DNA of 64,000 nt, taken from Phycisphaerales bacterium. GTDB lineage: Bacteria > Planctomycetota > Phycisphaerae > Phycisphaerales > UBA1924. Location of the stretch: NCBI GenBank assembly GCA_029260345.1, contig JAJDDK010000007.1, positions 252,226-316,225 of the forward strand. Reading direction: 5' to 3'. The notes under the pieces are model-generated. The model was not told the DNA's origin. It was given only the letters and a program-made list of their open reading frames with translations, and did no database searches. Made by a program: the position numbers and the translations under genes. Positions 44,516 to 54,961 of the stretch are shown here, piece by piece. Position 1 is the first letter of the stretch; every line of letters starts with the position of its first letter.

Positions 44516-45988
44516 GTGTTCCTACATGCTAAGCATTCGCTGAACGATCGCATTAATTCGATCCTCCTGAAGTTCCATTCCCGTCACATCTTCCCATTGA
44601 TCGCGGCTGCTAGTTTGCTACCGGCAATTCAGACACAAGCAGGGTCGCCAGTTCATGTTCAAGATTTGATGTCGCAAGACAGCGATCCCTTTGATGGTTT
44701 TGGCAAGTACGTCGATGTTGATGGCGACACTGCGATCATCAGCGCTGACGGCACATCCGAAAGCGGGGTCGGCGCGGGCGCCGCATTCATATTTGTCAGA
44801 GATGGTGGCGGGACCTGGTCTCAACAAGCCAAGCTCCTGGCGAGTGATGGTTCATTCAATGACCGTTTCGGATTCGCAGTTGCTATCGATGGCGATGTCG
44901 CCGTCGTCGGCGCGTTTCATGACGATGACGCTTGTCCGGGGAGCACATTGTGCAATTCAGGCTCCGCATATGTCTTTGCTCGTGATGGACAAGGTGTCTG
45001 GACTGAACAGCAGAAACTTACGGCCAGCGATGCTGCGGGTGGTGATGAATTCGGATTCAATGTCGCCATCTCCGGCGACACAATTTTGGTGGGAGCTCCT
45101 GAACGAGATGAATTCGGCGAAGCATCCGGCGCGGTTTATGTCTTTACTCAGAACACATCGGGAACATGGGTTGAGACGGGAAAACTTGAGATTCAAGACC
45201 CATTGGAATCTGATCGAATTGGAACGCGAATTGAACTGGAAGAAGGATTAGCTTTTGTTCAAGCGCGGCGTTCCCAAGACCCAATTGTGGACAATGGAGG
45301 CGCCGTGTACGTATTTCGATATGAGGGCGAGAGCTCTTGGGTTTTCGAAACACGATTGTTGGCGTCCGACTCTATGTTCAATGATGTTTTTGGCTCGTCG
45401 ATCTCGTATCGCGATGGAATAGCGGCATTCGGCGCTATTGGCGTTGATGGGCGATTCGGCAGCGCTGGAGCGGCATACGTCTTTGAGCGCGTCAGCCCGG
45501 GAAATTGGAACGAACTAGACAAGTTATCCGCCAGCGATTCGGCGTTTGGTGACGGCGGCTTCGGAATGTCAATCGCCGCATCTGATGGGCGGGTCATTGT
45601 TGGCGCTTATACAGACAACAATGAGAATGGCAATGATGCTGGCGCCGTCTACGTCTATGAACGAACGTCACCGACGAAATGGACAGAAGTCGCCAAAATA
45701 TTGACGCACGATGGCGTCGAAGATGATCTTTTTGGACATTCTCTTGGAGTCGTTGACAACTACCTGATTGTTGGCCAGCAAGTTCGCGAAATGAATGGGA
45801 TGCAAACCGGCACGGTCTATGCCTATCGACTTTGCCCCGCAGATATCAACAACAGTGGACAGGTCAACGGCTCTGATCTCGCGATTCTGCTTGCTCAATG
45901 GGGCGGCATCGGACCCGCTGATCTCAATTTCGACGGCGTCGTCAATGGCGTTGATCTTGCGGCGCTTCTGAGTGCTTGGGGGCCGTGA
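44516..45988 (+). CDS. Secreted FG-GAP repeat protein with dockerin-like tag
   Basis: A 490-residue exported protein. GTG 44516 has GAGGAG eight bases upstream and places the signal sequence (HIFPLIAAASLLPAIQTQAG) near the N-terminus. The body is a beta-propeller of FG-GAP-type repeats, each with V-x-G-D-x-A-[IV]-[IV]-x-[AG] and GAAYVF-like edges (e.g. ISGDTILVGAPERDEFGEAS). The C-terminus carries the calcium-loop-like planctomycete tag CPADINNSGQVNGSDLAILL followed by a second copy ending LSAWGP. Likely cell-surface adhesion or scaffolding; ligand unknown. It converges with the next gene. Confidence 0.85.
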   Translation: MFLHAKHSLNDRINSILLKFHSRHIFPLIAAASLLPAIQTQAGSPVHVQDLMSQDSDPFDGFGKYVDVDGDTAIISADGTSESGVGAGAAFIFVRDGGGTWSQQAKLLASDGSFNDRFGFAVAIDGDVAVVGAFHDDDACPGSTLCNSGSAYVFARDGQGVWTEQQKLTASDAAGGDEFGFNVAISGDTILVGAPERDEFGEASGAVYVFTQNTSGTWVETGKLEIQDPLESDRIGTRIELEEGLAFVQARRSQDPIVDNGGAVYVFRYEGESSWVFETRLLASDSMFNDVFGSSISYRDGIAAFGAIGVDGRFGSAGAAYVFERVSPGNWNELDKLSASDSAFGDGGFGMSIAASDGRVIVGAYTDNNENGNDAGAVYVYERTSPTKWTEVAKILTHDGVEDDLFGHSLGVVDNYLIVGQQVREMNGMQTGTVYAYRLCPADINNSGQVNGSDLAILLAQWGGIGPADLNFDGVVNGVDLAALLSAWGP

Positions 45989-46034
45989 TCTGCCGCATCC
46001 AGTGGTATGAATTGAGCTTTTCTCTGGAGCTCTA

Positions 46035-49000
46035 CTAGGAACTCCAGTTTGCCAGCAGCGCCGCCAAGTCGGCGCCATCCACCGTGCCGCTGTTGTTCAG
46101 ATCGGCGGATCCACTTCCACCCCACTGCGCCAAGAGGGCGGCCAAATCGGCGCCATTGACCAAACCGTCTCCATTGAGATCTCCAACCAAGAGATCCTCA
46201 CACTCATCAGGCACACCGTTCTCATTGACATCAAATGAGAATCGGGAGGCGATGTCACACGTGTCGAACACGCCATTCGTGTTGCAGTCGCCGGCGTCGG
46301 CGGTCCATTCCATGCCGTTGAAGCCAAAGGTGTAAACGACGCCCGGGCCGATACCCATCGTGTTCGTCAATGCCTCTTTGGCGCCGATTGCGACCAGATC
46401 GCCCCTGATTGCGACATCTGAGCCGACGTATGAGCCATCGACGGCGGATTCTGGCGTCAGTTTTGACTCCTCATTCCACATGCCGACTCCACTCTCGCGA
46501 AAGATGTAGGCAGCGCCGAAGACCTCAAAGCCATCGGTGTGGAAAACGGCGCCGACGACGAGGGCATCATCGCTGAGCGCCATGTTTCCGCCGAACAGAT
46601 CACCAAAGAAGCCGTCTGATGGCGTCAAGGTAGATTGCGACTCCCATACGCCGTCCATGTTTCGCACATAGATCTCAACCTTTCCAGATCCGAATCCTGA
46701 TGGTTGCATGGCCGCCACAAAGGCGGTGTCGCCTCGAATGGCCACTGATTGTCCGAAGGCGTCGGCCTCAAACGGCATGGCCAACGTCACCATCTGATCT
46801 TCGTTCCACAATCCGCCTGAAGAACGCGTAAAGAAATGCGCCGAACCGCTGTTGTCAATGGTGATATCAGAACCCGGGGCGCCAATGACCGCTCGTTCAC
46901 CATCGAACGCAATAGAGGTCCCAAATTGGGAAACGAACTCTGCATCCTCCGGATACAGCTTCGTTTCAAGACTCCATTGCCCCGGCGTCACGCGACGATA
47001 GACATACACCGCACCGGATTGCTCATCCGTTTCCTCGACAAATTGAAGTTGTGCTCCCGCAAGTAGCACATCGTCGACGAGCACAAGCGCATCGCCAAAG
47101 CGATAACTGACGTCAGTGTTCGCGATTCGCGCCTCTTCAACCCAATCACCATTTGACTGTCGTTCGAAGACGTAAACCACTCCCTCTTCATCAGGGCTTG
47201 ATCCGTTTCTCGGAGCCGAAACGGCAAGTAGCGGACCAGAGATATCAACGTGCCATCCGAAATCGCGACCAGAACCAGCGTCACTGGCCACGAGCTTTTG
47301 AGTCTCAAGCCAGGAACCGTTTGATAGGCGCTCGTAGACGTAGACGGCCCCGGACGCGTTGCCAAAGTCGTCAATGCGCGGCGAACCGACCGCCATCACA
47401 TCGCCTTCGATGTCGATCGCAATTCCAAAGTGATCGAGATTGGCGCCATCGCTTGCTCGGATCTCTTGTTGAAACGGCGTGGTCACAACGCTGAGGTCAA
47501 ATGGCGCCGCCGCCCCGGCCGGCGGATCAAACTGCGCCCCCTCGGTCGTCATCGCTTCTATGTAGAACTCAGCCGTGTCATCGCACGACATTGGAGGAAG
47601 AGCGCTGGCAAAGATGCCCGGTGACACAATGGAGGCTGGCAAAGCCGCAAATCCACCACCGTTCAACGAGAACCACACCGTCACTTCGTCTTCAATGACC
47701 GTTCCGGTGCACGCCATTTCCGACACGATGAACTCAAAAGGAGTCGGCTCCCCCGGAAGAGCCACCGTGGGCTGCGATCCTTCGAGATAGATGAAGTTGA
47801 GCTGATCCGGAACCGAAAAGTCTTCGATTACGAGCGACAGATCATTTCCAATTGATACTGCGCCGGAGCCGAATCCACGCGCCGCGAACGCATTCCACAA
47901 ATCACAGGAATTCGCTCCACCATTGGTCACTTCGTCGGCCAGCACAATTGCAAAGCGGCTCTGCAACATGTTCGGCGCAAACGTGGTCGTGAGTTTCATT
48001 CCGTCCAGGACGAGACGCAACATGGTCTCATTGCCGATCTCAGGCCCGAACTTTTGAATCAGGCTCGCCCGACAATCCCAAAGGGCGCTGCACCACACCT
48101 CACCCATGTTGTGAGAATTTCCGGGATTCTTGTTCGCGATTGAGTACGAAATTGGCACTCGCGCATCAACTTCGAATTGGACTGGATCAATGTCCGCATA
48201 CGTCAATGGATTGATGTCGAAGCTGGTCGCGTACGGCAACCGGCGAACGCCAAAATAGTAATTGTCGATGAACGGCAAACCGATCACTTCGAAGGTCGAA
48301 TAGCCGCCCATCGGATAAATCCCATCCACTGGATCGCTGGTTTCGGCAAGAAGCGACAATGACACAAAATCGCTCCACCCTTCATTCAAACCATCCGCCT
48401 GCGGTCCGAAAAGCCCGCCGTGCAGTCGATTCGAAACGCCATGCTGAAACTCATGCAAAGCAATCTGGTTGTCAATCGCCGAATCCCGATCTGGATCCGG
48501 GCCGTCAAACAACGCAAACTCGGCTCGTGCCAGCGTGCCGTCGAGCCCACTGCTGAAGAATCGAGCGTTGTTCGAAATCTCGCTGTCGTGAATATCAATC
48601 TGAATCGCATCGCCGGGGGCGCCGCCCTGCCCGAAATTATTCATTTGAAAATTCCCGAACGCCGGTGTGAAACCAAGCTGATACAAGCGATCGTGGAACC
48701 AATTGGCCATGTAGAACACCTGCGTGATCGCGGCGTCCTGATTGACGGATGGCGCGCTCATCAAATCGACGGGAAAATCAAAGACGCGAAATGGCGAACC
48801 CTGCGGCCGTGGCAAATCAGGAAAATTGTCGGCATCAAGATCAGTGTGCGCATTGGCATTGTTGCCGATCGGCTCATTCACGCCAGGCGGAATCCAACCC
48901 TCCGGACTCGCCATCGGATCCAGGCTGGAAGTAGTCAGAAGCACACGCGAGACCACCGCCGGCTGGACGCCGTTTGGCGCCGCCGGGCCGGGCGTCATCG

Positions 49001-49937
49001 GCGCCGGACTGTCATCAGTCCAGACTCGAAACGTGGCGTCCTCGGCAGCGCCACTGCGCCCAAGCGCATGGCGAGACAAGAGCGCCCCTGATTCTGCATC
49101 GACAATGATTTCATACCGCTCATTCTGGCCGGCCGGTGAAATATGCACCAAGTATGCGGGCCGAATGATCGACTCGGAGACTGGGAAATAGACGCGTTCG
49201 ACCTCTGAGACTCCAGCAACGTGCGGACGCGCGTCGAAGAGCGCGGCGCCGCGCCCGTTTGTTCGATCCAATTTGGTGGCGTTCATCTCCTCTACAGGCA
49301 CTGTGTCAGAATGCAATGCCGCGCTACGGAGCGCATCGAATTCCGACAGTCGATGTAAACTGACCGCCTGGGGGGTGGAGTCGACTGGTAGGAGTCGACT
49401 GCCGATGGAGATTAATTCTCCCTGACGTGTGAAATTCGCTCGCAAGTCACATCCGATGAGAGGGGCGCCATTGATGACCTGTTGCAACCAGATCGTGCGG
49501 ACCCCATTGTGCGTTGTCACGGCGTCTCGCGCAACAATCGTCGACTGAAGGACATCGCCATCCACGCCAAAAAGGACGCTGTGTCGATCAAGATAATTTC
49601 GAACGATGGCGCGATTTGATTCATCGCCAACGCGAGGTTGTGTCAGTCTACGTCCAAGCGAACCAAGAAAATCCGGTGTTCCCCAAATCGAGTTGTAATC
49701 AATGCGCGCGACTGGAAATCGTTGAACAATGTCGCTGCCGAGCTTCTCTCGCGCTGCTTGCCGGTTTGATTCGAGTCTCTCCGTTCGCAATTGCCCGACT
49801 GTTGGGTTGTCAATTCGAATATCGAAATCTGGAAGCGACGCAAGAGTTCCTGCCTGAAAAGCAAGGTGCAGGACGCACGCCACCATGAAGGCCGTCAAGG
49901 AACAGCGCGAGAGCGGCTTTGAAACAGCAGAATTCAT
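46035..49937 (-). CDS. Secreted M36 (fungalysin-type) metalloprotease with FG-GAP repeats and dockerin-like tag
   Basis: A 1300-residue exported zinc protease. ATG 49937 has AAGGGA upstream, giving MNSAVSKPLSRCSLTAFMVA as the signal. An FTP-type propeptide (~90-240) precedes the M36 catalytic domain, with ALHEFQHGVSNRLHGG (HExxH) and the third ligand in GLNEGWSDF. After it come FG-GAP beta-propeller repeats (IDIEGDVMAVGSPRIDDFGN and similar) and a C-terminal tag (GDLNGDGLVNGADLAALLAQ plus a second copy). It probably degrades external proteins and is retained on the cell surface. The same repeat and tag types are in the adjacent genes. Confidence 0.92.
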   Translation of the reverse strand: MNSAVSKPLSRCSLTAFMVACVLHLAFQAGTLASLPDFDIRIDNPTVGQLRTERLESNRQAAREKLGSDIVQRFPVARIDYNSIWGTPDFLGSLGRRLTQPRVGDESNRAIVRNYLDRHSVLFGVDGDVLQSTIVARDAVTTHNGVRTIWLQQVINGAPLIGCDLRANFTRQGELISIGSRLLPVDSTPQAVSLHRLSEFDALRSAALHSDTVPVEEMNATKLDRTNGRGAALFDARPHVAGVSEVERVYFPVSESIIRPAYLVHISPAGQNERYEIIVDAESGALLSRHALGRSGAAEDATFRVWTDDSPAPMTPGPAAPNGVQPAVVSRVLLTTSSLDPMASPEGWIPPGVNEPIGNNANAHTDLDADNFPDLPRPQGSPFRVFDFPVDLMSAPSVNQDAAITQVFYMANWFHDRLYQLGFTPAFGNFQMNNFGQGGAPGDAIQIDIHDSEISNNARFFSSGLDGTLARAEFALFDGPDPDRDSAIDNQIALHEFQHGVSNRLHGGLFGPQADGLNEGWSDFVSLSLLAETSDPVDGIYPMGGYSTFEVIGLPFIDNYYFGVRRLPYATSFDINPLTYADIDPVQFEVDARVPISYSIANKNPGNSHNMGEVWCSALWDCRASLIQKFGPEIGNETMLRLVLDGMKLTTTFAPNMLQSRFAIVLADEVTNGGANSCDLWNAFAARGFGSGAVSIGNDLSLVIEDFSVPDQLNFIYLEGSQPTVALPGEPTPFEFIVSEMACTGTVIEDEVTVWFSLNGGGFAALPASIVSPGIFASALPPMSCDDTAEFYIEAMTTEGAQFDPPAGAAAPFDLSVVTTPFQQEIRASDGANLDHFGIAIDIEGDVMAVGSPRIDDFGNASGAVYVYERLSNGSWLETQKLVASDAGSGRDFGWHVDISGPLLAVSAPRNGSSPDEEGVVYVFERQSNGDWVEEARIANTDVSYRFGDALVLVDDVLLAGAQLQFVEETDEQSGAVYVYRRVTPGQWSLETKLYPEDAEFVSQFGTSIAFDGERAVIGAPGSDITIDNSGSAHFFTRSSGGLWNEDQMVTLAMPFEADAFGQSVAIRGDTAFVAAMQPSGFGSGKVEIYVRNMDGVWESQSTLTPSDGFFGDLFGGNMALSDDALVVGAVFHTDGFEVFGAAYIFRESGVGMWNEESKLTPESAVDGSYVGSDVAIRGDLVAIGAKEALTNTMGIGPGVVYTFGFNGMEWTADAGDCNTNGVFDTCDIASRFSFDVNENGVPDECEDLLVGDLNGDGLVNGADLAALLAQWGGSGSADLNNSGTVDGADLAALLANWSS

Positions 49938-49959
49938 TTGGAAATCCCTTGAGATAGAT

Positions 49960-52878
49960 TCAGCCCCAATTCGCCAAGAGCGTTGCAAGATCTGAGCCGT
50001 TCACTTGACCATCAGCGTTCAGGTCTGCGGAACACGACGCCGGAGGAGCATCACAAGGCCCCCATTGCGCGAGAAGCGCGGCCAAATCCGAACCGTTGAT
50101 GACGCCGTCCCCGTTGAAGTCGCCAGTGGAGGCAAACGCAATGCCCATCATGGTCGGCTCGACCAAGAGGAATGCGTTTACTCCGGTGGGCACGCCGATG
50201 ATCTGCACTTGATCAAATGTTCCGCTGAGCCCGTTTGTTGCTGTCAAGAACCAAAGCGGTGGTCCGCCGCCAACCGGCGCATCGAGCAGTCGTAATTCGA
50301 GTCGCCCGCCACGCACAATGGCGCCGTTGACATCGAGGAGATCGATTTCTGCAGTCGAACCCTGGATCTCGATTTCCAGCATCGAATCAGATTGAAGCGA
50401 CACATCTCCAACCACGGAAAGCACACCGACAGAATCACCCGGAGTCATGTCTCCGTCTACAACAGTCACTGATGCGTTTATCACTCCTTCGCCCTCTACG
50501 ACACCGCCCTGAACCACAATGTTTGGCGCTGTGATGCTTGCGCTATCAAGAAGGGTCAGTTTGACGGTTTGGCCGATTTCAGGCTGTTCAAGAATCACGT
50601 CGCCATTTGACTGCACGGAGCTTTGAGCGCCACTCAATTCGAGCGTCGCTGATCGTGGGCCAAGCACGATTCCATCGGAATCCAAGTGCCCACCGTCGGT
50701 GACAGTCGTCGTTCCGGACTCAATCAAAAGTGATGACGTCAGTGAGACCATTGAGTCCATGTCATTGACAGAGAGGGTTCCAACCCCATTGCCAAGAGCT
50801 GCACCGCTGCCGAGCGACATTGAGTCAGCGCTGAGCAGGGCGCCTTGCTGCACGAGGATGCTTCCATCACCGCCAAACCGCCCGGCTGTGACCTCGCCAT
50901 CGCCGATCAAGGCGCCGCTCGCGCCGCTGATAGTCAGGATTCCGTTGTAGTAGGCCCCGACCCGAGCGGTCTCATTCGAATTTGAGCAAAGAACATCCCC
51001 GTCGAAGATGTTCAAAGCCGTTTGGTTTCCAGGCGAACCTTCGACTTCGAGAGTTCGAAAACCTGACGAAGATTGAAGCGACAACGTCGCTGCTGACAGA
51101 TCGAGCGAGACGTCCGCGCCATCCGTGGCCTGCAAGGCGACTGCGGCCGCGGGATTCGGTGACTCGACGGTGTATGGGCCCGATTCCTGCGGCGGAAAAA
51201 CCACACGACTTGAACTGGTCGGAACACTCCCCTGGCTCCAGTTTTCCGGCGTCGCGAAGAGGCCGTCGCCAGCGGCCCAAGCGACATCGACGGGGTCCGT
51301 GATCAAGAATTTGACGACTGCTGAATTGAAGTCCGGAAGAAAGAGTGTCGCCATCACCTGCGACACATCGGATTGGCCTTCCAAATCGAGCTTCACAATT
51401 GAGTGCAATTCGACATTTTCAACAGGTACGTACTCCGTCCCGTCGCCCGAGACATCGAAGTACTGATTTCCTTTGACAATCTGTTGGATAACGTCCGTCG
51501 GATAGCGAACGAAAACACCATTTGAATCAAACGACGGTGTTCCGAGGCTCGCCTGGAATGCAAGCCGTTCGGCTTCGTCGATGTCAGCGATTGTAAACGT
51601 CCGAAAGAAGAGATTGTCGGGCCCGGGCGCCACATCGCGCTCACGTGAAACCACCGTGATGCCTGATCCAGCGTCTTCGAACAACACACGATCGGTCTGA
51701 GACGAGATTCCCGGGCCGGTAATGAAGGCTTCGAAAACGAATCGACCGCTGTCGCCAAACGCGAATCCGCTGGCGAAATCTTCAATGACAACGCCGGGGT
51801 CCATTCCGGGGATCTGCGTGCTTTCGCGCGCAATAAGTTCGAGAGTTCCAGATCGGTCACTCCAAAAACCTTGATCTTGGTCAGTCGTCACTCCTGGCCC
51901 AAAGATGTCCGCGTAGAACACGATTGAGCCATCGCGATTCACAAATGGCTGCCGCAAGACTGAAAAAACGAAGCCCGGCTGAACCCCGGGCGCCGGCGAG
52001 CCTCCCCGCAGCAGGAGTTCGAGCGAGCCGCCGCGGTCCGACCACATGCCTTGCGCGTTGAACTGATTTAAACCCGGCCCTGTAAGCCCAGCCGCGAAGG
52101 CAATGGAACCACTTTCATCCATTCGAAAACTGGGTATTGACGTGAACTCAACACCGGCTGGCACATCCGGCGCCTGCATACCCGGAAGCGCGATGGACGC
52201 CAGTGTGCCGTTGATTGACTTAAAGATTCCAAAAGCCGTTTGCTCAAGATCGACGAATTCGCCGGCAAATGCCACTCCGCTGTCGTCAGCGAATTGATTC
52301 CGAATGAAAAGCGTGAAGTTTGCGGCCGGGTCAGCACCGGGCGGATTCGCGCCCTCTCTGGCCACCAACGCAAGTCCATTGCTGTCGTAGAACCAGACTG
52401 TTCGTTCGTCCGTTGGATTGATTAAGGGGCCGTCCAATTGTGCATAAAAGGACAGTTCACCAAGATTGTTGATTCGCAGGTTGCCCGAAATGTCACTTGA
52501 CGTATCTGAAATCCCCGTCAACGTCACGCTTGGCGCGAATCCTGGCGCATGATCGCCGTGGCGCACAATAAGACTGAGATCGCCTGAGACATCCGACCAA
52601 AGACCCAGATCGGTGTCACCGGTCACGGTGGGGCCGCCGATGCGGCCGCGAAATCCAACCTGACCAAGACTGTTCGACACCACTTGGTCTAGCGTCGTGA
52701 AAACAATTCCGGGTCCGGTTCCAGGCGCCTGTTCAGCATTTGTTCTGGCAATGACAGATGCGGAAATATTTGGCGCCGCCGGGTCAGCAAATGCATCGAA
52801 TCCGGAACCGCCAAAAGAAGCACCGATGGCGATGACAAGCGCATTGCGCAGATAAGGGAACGAACTGTTCAGAATCAT
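49960..52878 (-). CDS. Secreted NxxGxxAF-repeat / autotransporter-like protein with dockerin-like tag
   Basis: A 972-residue exported protein. It has a signal sequence near residues 8-30 and about eight tandem ~65-residue repeats with the N/D-x-x-G-x-[VIL]-x-F core (e.g. NNLGELSFYAQLDGP, DESGSIAFAAGLTGPG, NRDGSIVFYADIFGPG), matching the NxxGxxAF repeat family. A beta-helix region (GTTTVTDGGHLDSDGIVLGP, then ATLELSGAQSSVQSNGDVIL) and a double tag (GDFNGDGVINGSDLAALLAQ ... LANWG) follow. The start has GAGAGG upstream. It ends 23 bases before the M36 protease start on the same strand, so the two are likely cotranscribed. Confidence 0.88.
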   Translation of the reverse strand: MILNSSFPYLRNALVIAIGASFGGSGFDAFADPAAPNISASVIARTNAEQAPGTGPGIVFTTLDQVVSNSLGQVGFRGRIGGPTVTGDTDLGLWSDVSGDLSLIVRHGDHAPGFAPSVTLTGISDTSSDISGNLRINNLGELSFYAQLDGPLINPTDERTVWFYDSNGLALVAREGANPPGADPAANFTLFIRNQFADDSGVAFAGEFVDLEQTAFGIFKSINGTLASIALPGMQAPDVPAGVEFTSIPSFRMDESGSIAFAAGLTGPGLNQFNAQGMWSDRGGSLELLLRGGSPAPGVQPGFVFSVLRQPFVNRDGSIVFYADIFGPGVTTDQDQGFWSDRSGTLELIARESTQIPGMDPGVVIEDFASGFAFGDSGRFVFEAFITGPGISSQTDRVLFEDAGSGITVVSRERDVAPGPDNLFFRTFTIADIDEAERLAFQASLGTPSFDSNGVFVRYPTDVIQQIVKGNQYFDVSGDGTEYVPVENVELHSIVKLDLEGQSDVSQVMATLFLPDFNSAVVKFLITDPVDVAWAAGDGLFATPENWSQGSVPTSSSRVVFPPQESGPYTVESPNPAAAVALQATDGADVSLDLSAATLSLQSSSGFRTLEVEGSPGNQTALNIFDGDVLCSNSNETARVGAYYNGILTISGASGALIGDGEVTAGRFGGDGSILVQQGALLSADSMSLGSGAALGNGVGTLSVNDMDSMVSLTSSLLIESGTTTVTDGGHLDSDGIVLGPRSATLELSGAQSSVQSNGDVILEQPEIGQTVKLTLLDSASITAPNIVVQGGVVEGEGVINASVTVVDGDMTPGDSVGVLSVVGDVSLQSDSMLEIEIQGSTAEIDLLDVNGAIVRGGRLELRLLDAPVGGGPPLWFLTATNGLSGTFDQVQIIGVPTGVNAFLLVEPTMMGIAFASTGDFNGDGVINGSDLAALLAQWGPCDAPPASCSADLNADGQVNGSDLATLLANWG

Positions 52879-53211
52879 CGATTTACCTCTCTTTTACCGA
52901 GCGTAACACAGCCACCCATTGGCAGGAAATCAAATTCTCGAGCAAGGAGTTAGTGCGTGCTCACTATACGGCGAGGCCTGGTGAGAACCCCATATTGCCG
53001 AGACAGAGCCAGTTCAATTTCGGTTTTTTGGATTTTGTATGAATTGCCATCGGGCCGGCGCAATGCTGAGAGTTTCATGCGACCGCGAGATTCAGGCTCA
53101 AAATTGATGCTTGATTCGATGAATCTCAAACCTTCGGCCATGCGTTTCGATCGAAACGCAGTACTTGTTCGACAGAGATGATCTGCGAGCAATCACGATA
53201 GAACCAGTTGA
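52879..53211. other. Gap upstream of the NxxGxxAF protein gene
   Basis: About 330 bases. A minus-strand frame from ATG 53141 (MAEGLRFIESSINFEPESRG, ending near 52950) could encode ~63 residues, but it has no codon bias and no ribosome site. No RNA gene recognised. Confidence 0.4.
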
Positions 53212-53949
53212 TCAAGCTGCATGTTGCAATCGCACAGGATGGTCTCGATCGTTTCTTCGGTCCATTCCCACAACAACCATTCCCTCAAGCTCAAGTGATA
53301 CGAGTGCTTTTCGCACTGCTGTGCGCGTGGCGCCTGTGAGTCTCGTGAGCGCGGATTCAGATGGCGCAGTGTTTTCCGGGAAATCCAAACGCAGGCTCTC
53401 GATGACGCTAACGCGAAGATCGCCTTTGCGAATAATTCGCTCTCTGAAATCCGGATTCCGCTTGAGCAACCAACCAACAGGCCGCAGTGCGTCAAACTTC
53501 GGTGTGACGAGAGAAGCCCACAATCCCCAGCGCTTTGAGATTTCTGACGCTCGGCGTTTGGCGATTTGTGCAAGCGCTCCCCCATCGCGTTGAATAACGG
53601 CTAAAGGCTGAGGCTTTCCGATACCCGCGCAAACTTCGGAGACGATCAGTAGATCTCGCGAGGCGCCATTCGCAACTGCTTCTTCGATGATCAAACCGAG
53701 CACCGCCTGAAACTCCTGTTCAAGTTCTTCGAGGGCAAGACGCTTGAGCCGATGCCGCGCTACGAACTGCCCGTACGAGACCAGCCACGTCACGGACAAC
53801 GGGAGTAGACGCGAGTTCTCATGGCATTGACGCGCCGTACGAAGGAACAGTCGCTCTAAATCAGGGGACTCGCCGCTCGGTTCGCAGGCGAAGAGGACTC
53901 CGACCTGAGCCCAATCAGGTTCCAAGTTGCCAGGGCGTTCTGCGGCCAT
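53212..53949 (-). CDS. Winged-helix (GntR-like) regulator with novel N-terminal domain
   Basis: A 245-residue protein. The C-terminal ~60 residues form a winged helix: SESALTRLTGATRTAVRKAL, then VSLELEGMVVVGMDRRND. The N-terminal ~170 residues are helical (ARQCHENSRLLPLSVTWLVS, LALEELEQEFQAVLGLIIEE), perhaps for dimerisation or ligand sensing. Target genes are unknown; neighbouring secreted-protein genes are candidates by position only. Confidence 0.7.
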   Translation of the reverse strand: MAAERPGNLEPDWAQVGVLFACEPSGESPDLERLFLRTARQCHENSRLLPLSVTWLVSYGQFVARHRLKRLALEELEQEFQAVLGLIIEEAVANGASRDLLIVSEVCAGIGKPQPLAVIQRDGGALAQIAKRRASEISKRWGLWASLVTPKFDALRPVGWLLKRNPDFRERIIRKGDLRVSVIESLRLDFPENTAPSESALTRLTGATRTAVRKALVSLELEGMVVVGMDRRNDRDHPVRLQHAA

Positions 53950-54346
53950 TCGTTTACTCGAATCAATCTTGAGGATTCACGATGCTCTTCAGCAAGATTG
54001 CGGTCCAAAGCAAAGTTGAATCCGAGTCTCCCGTCATGTTGACCGCCTCAGCAAATTGAGAGTTTCTCAGTAGCGACGGCCATATGACACCGCAAGTATA
54101 CAGATCGATTTGGCACGCGGTGGCCTACTGGCGTCCGAGATCGAAAGAGCAAGCCGAGCGACGTAGCCCCAGGCTGCGAATTGGTACTCGGTTTGGAAAT
54201 GAGGAGTGGGCCTTTGCTGGATGCGGGCCGGCGACCAACAAATCCTGGGGCCGGATCCGAAATTGGGCCCAAGTGCGTTGAGGCTGGCTTTTCCGATTCC
54301 GGATCCATTCGTTCCAGCTCGAATGAATCGTCGTTCAAGGCTGGCG
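53950..54346. other. Region without confident gene
   Basis: About 400 bases. Overlapping minus-strand frames (54048-54338, 54067-54510) look like low-complexity or shadow translations. No clear gene, RNA or repeat. Confidence 0.4.
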
Positions 54347-54586
54347 CTATTCACCTGCGAGCAGCTTGCGAACGGCCTCCGCGCGTTCCTGGTCCGAGAG
54401 AGGCAAACGCTCCAGCATCGCCATGGCGTCCACAAGCGCGCCGCTTTTTGCGCCGCGCGAATCAGAAACTTCACTCTTCCCCGGGGAAAACTGCTGTTGT
54501 TCAGACCCACTTGGGGTCACTTTTTCATTCGGCAGCGACGTGCAAACTTCTGCGTCGCTGCTTATTGCGCCTTTATTTTCAAACAC
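54347..54586 (-). CDS. Small hypothetical protein
   Basis: A 79-residue protein starting at GTG 54586 with GGAG ten bases upstream. The N-terminal half is polar; the C-terminal half is a helical module, ALVDAMAMLERLPLSDQERA followed by EAVRKLLAG, a pattern seen in other small planctomycete proteins. Function unknown. It stands alone between the regulator and the kinase gene. Confidence 0.6.
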   Translation of the reverse strand: MFENKGAISSDAEVCTSLPNEKVTPSGSEQQQFSPGKSEVSDSRGAKSGALVDAMAMLERLPLSDQERAEAVRKLLAGE

Positions 54587-54902
54587 TTACACGAATTCTC
54601 CGGCGATCATTTCTTTACCGACGATTTCGAGCGTTCGGCAGGGCTTGGTTTTTCATTGCCGCTCGGTCAGCGCCGATGCCACGAAGGTCGGCACGTCTTC
54701 GGATGCCCACCTCCACGGCAATCTTTGGAGACGCCTCGTCACGAATAACTTTGAGTCTCGGGGCCACGGCGGCGATCAAGGAGAAGCCTCGTCTCCGGCG
54801 TCATGCGCTCTGCCAATTGACTCTCTGATGAATTCGTCAGTTGCCTTGGGTCGCCAAATTCCATGTCATGATGTCGTTCCCTTATCAATCTTACGATTCA
54901 TT
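54587..54902. other. Region without confident gene
   Basis: About 315 bases between the small minus-strand gene and the kinase promoter. Frames present are shadow-like; nothing else recognised. Confidence 0.4.
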
Positions 54903-54932
54903 TTGAATTATCTCATAGCCCCCTTGTAGAGT
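54903..54932 (+). promoter_or_regulatory. Possible promoter of the Ser/Thr kinase gene
   Basis: TTGAAT (54903-54908), an 18-base spacer and TAGAGT (54927-54932) lie 29 bases before the kinase start. A reasonable sigma-70 match by eye. Confidence 0.4.
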
Positions 54933-54961
54933 GAACGTCACAAACGCTCCCCAAGGCATGC

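Noticed and set aside
54048-54510. Minus-strand genes between the regulator and the 79-aa gene
   Set aside because: Two mutually overlapping frames with unlikely composition; neither has a good start.
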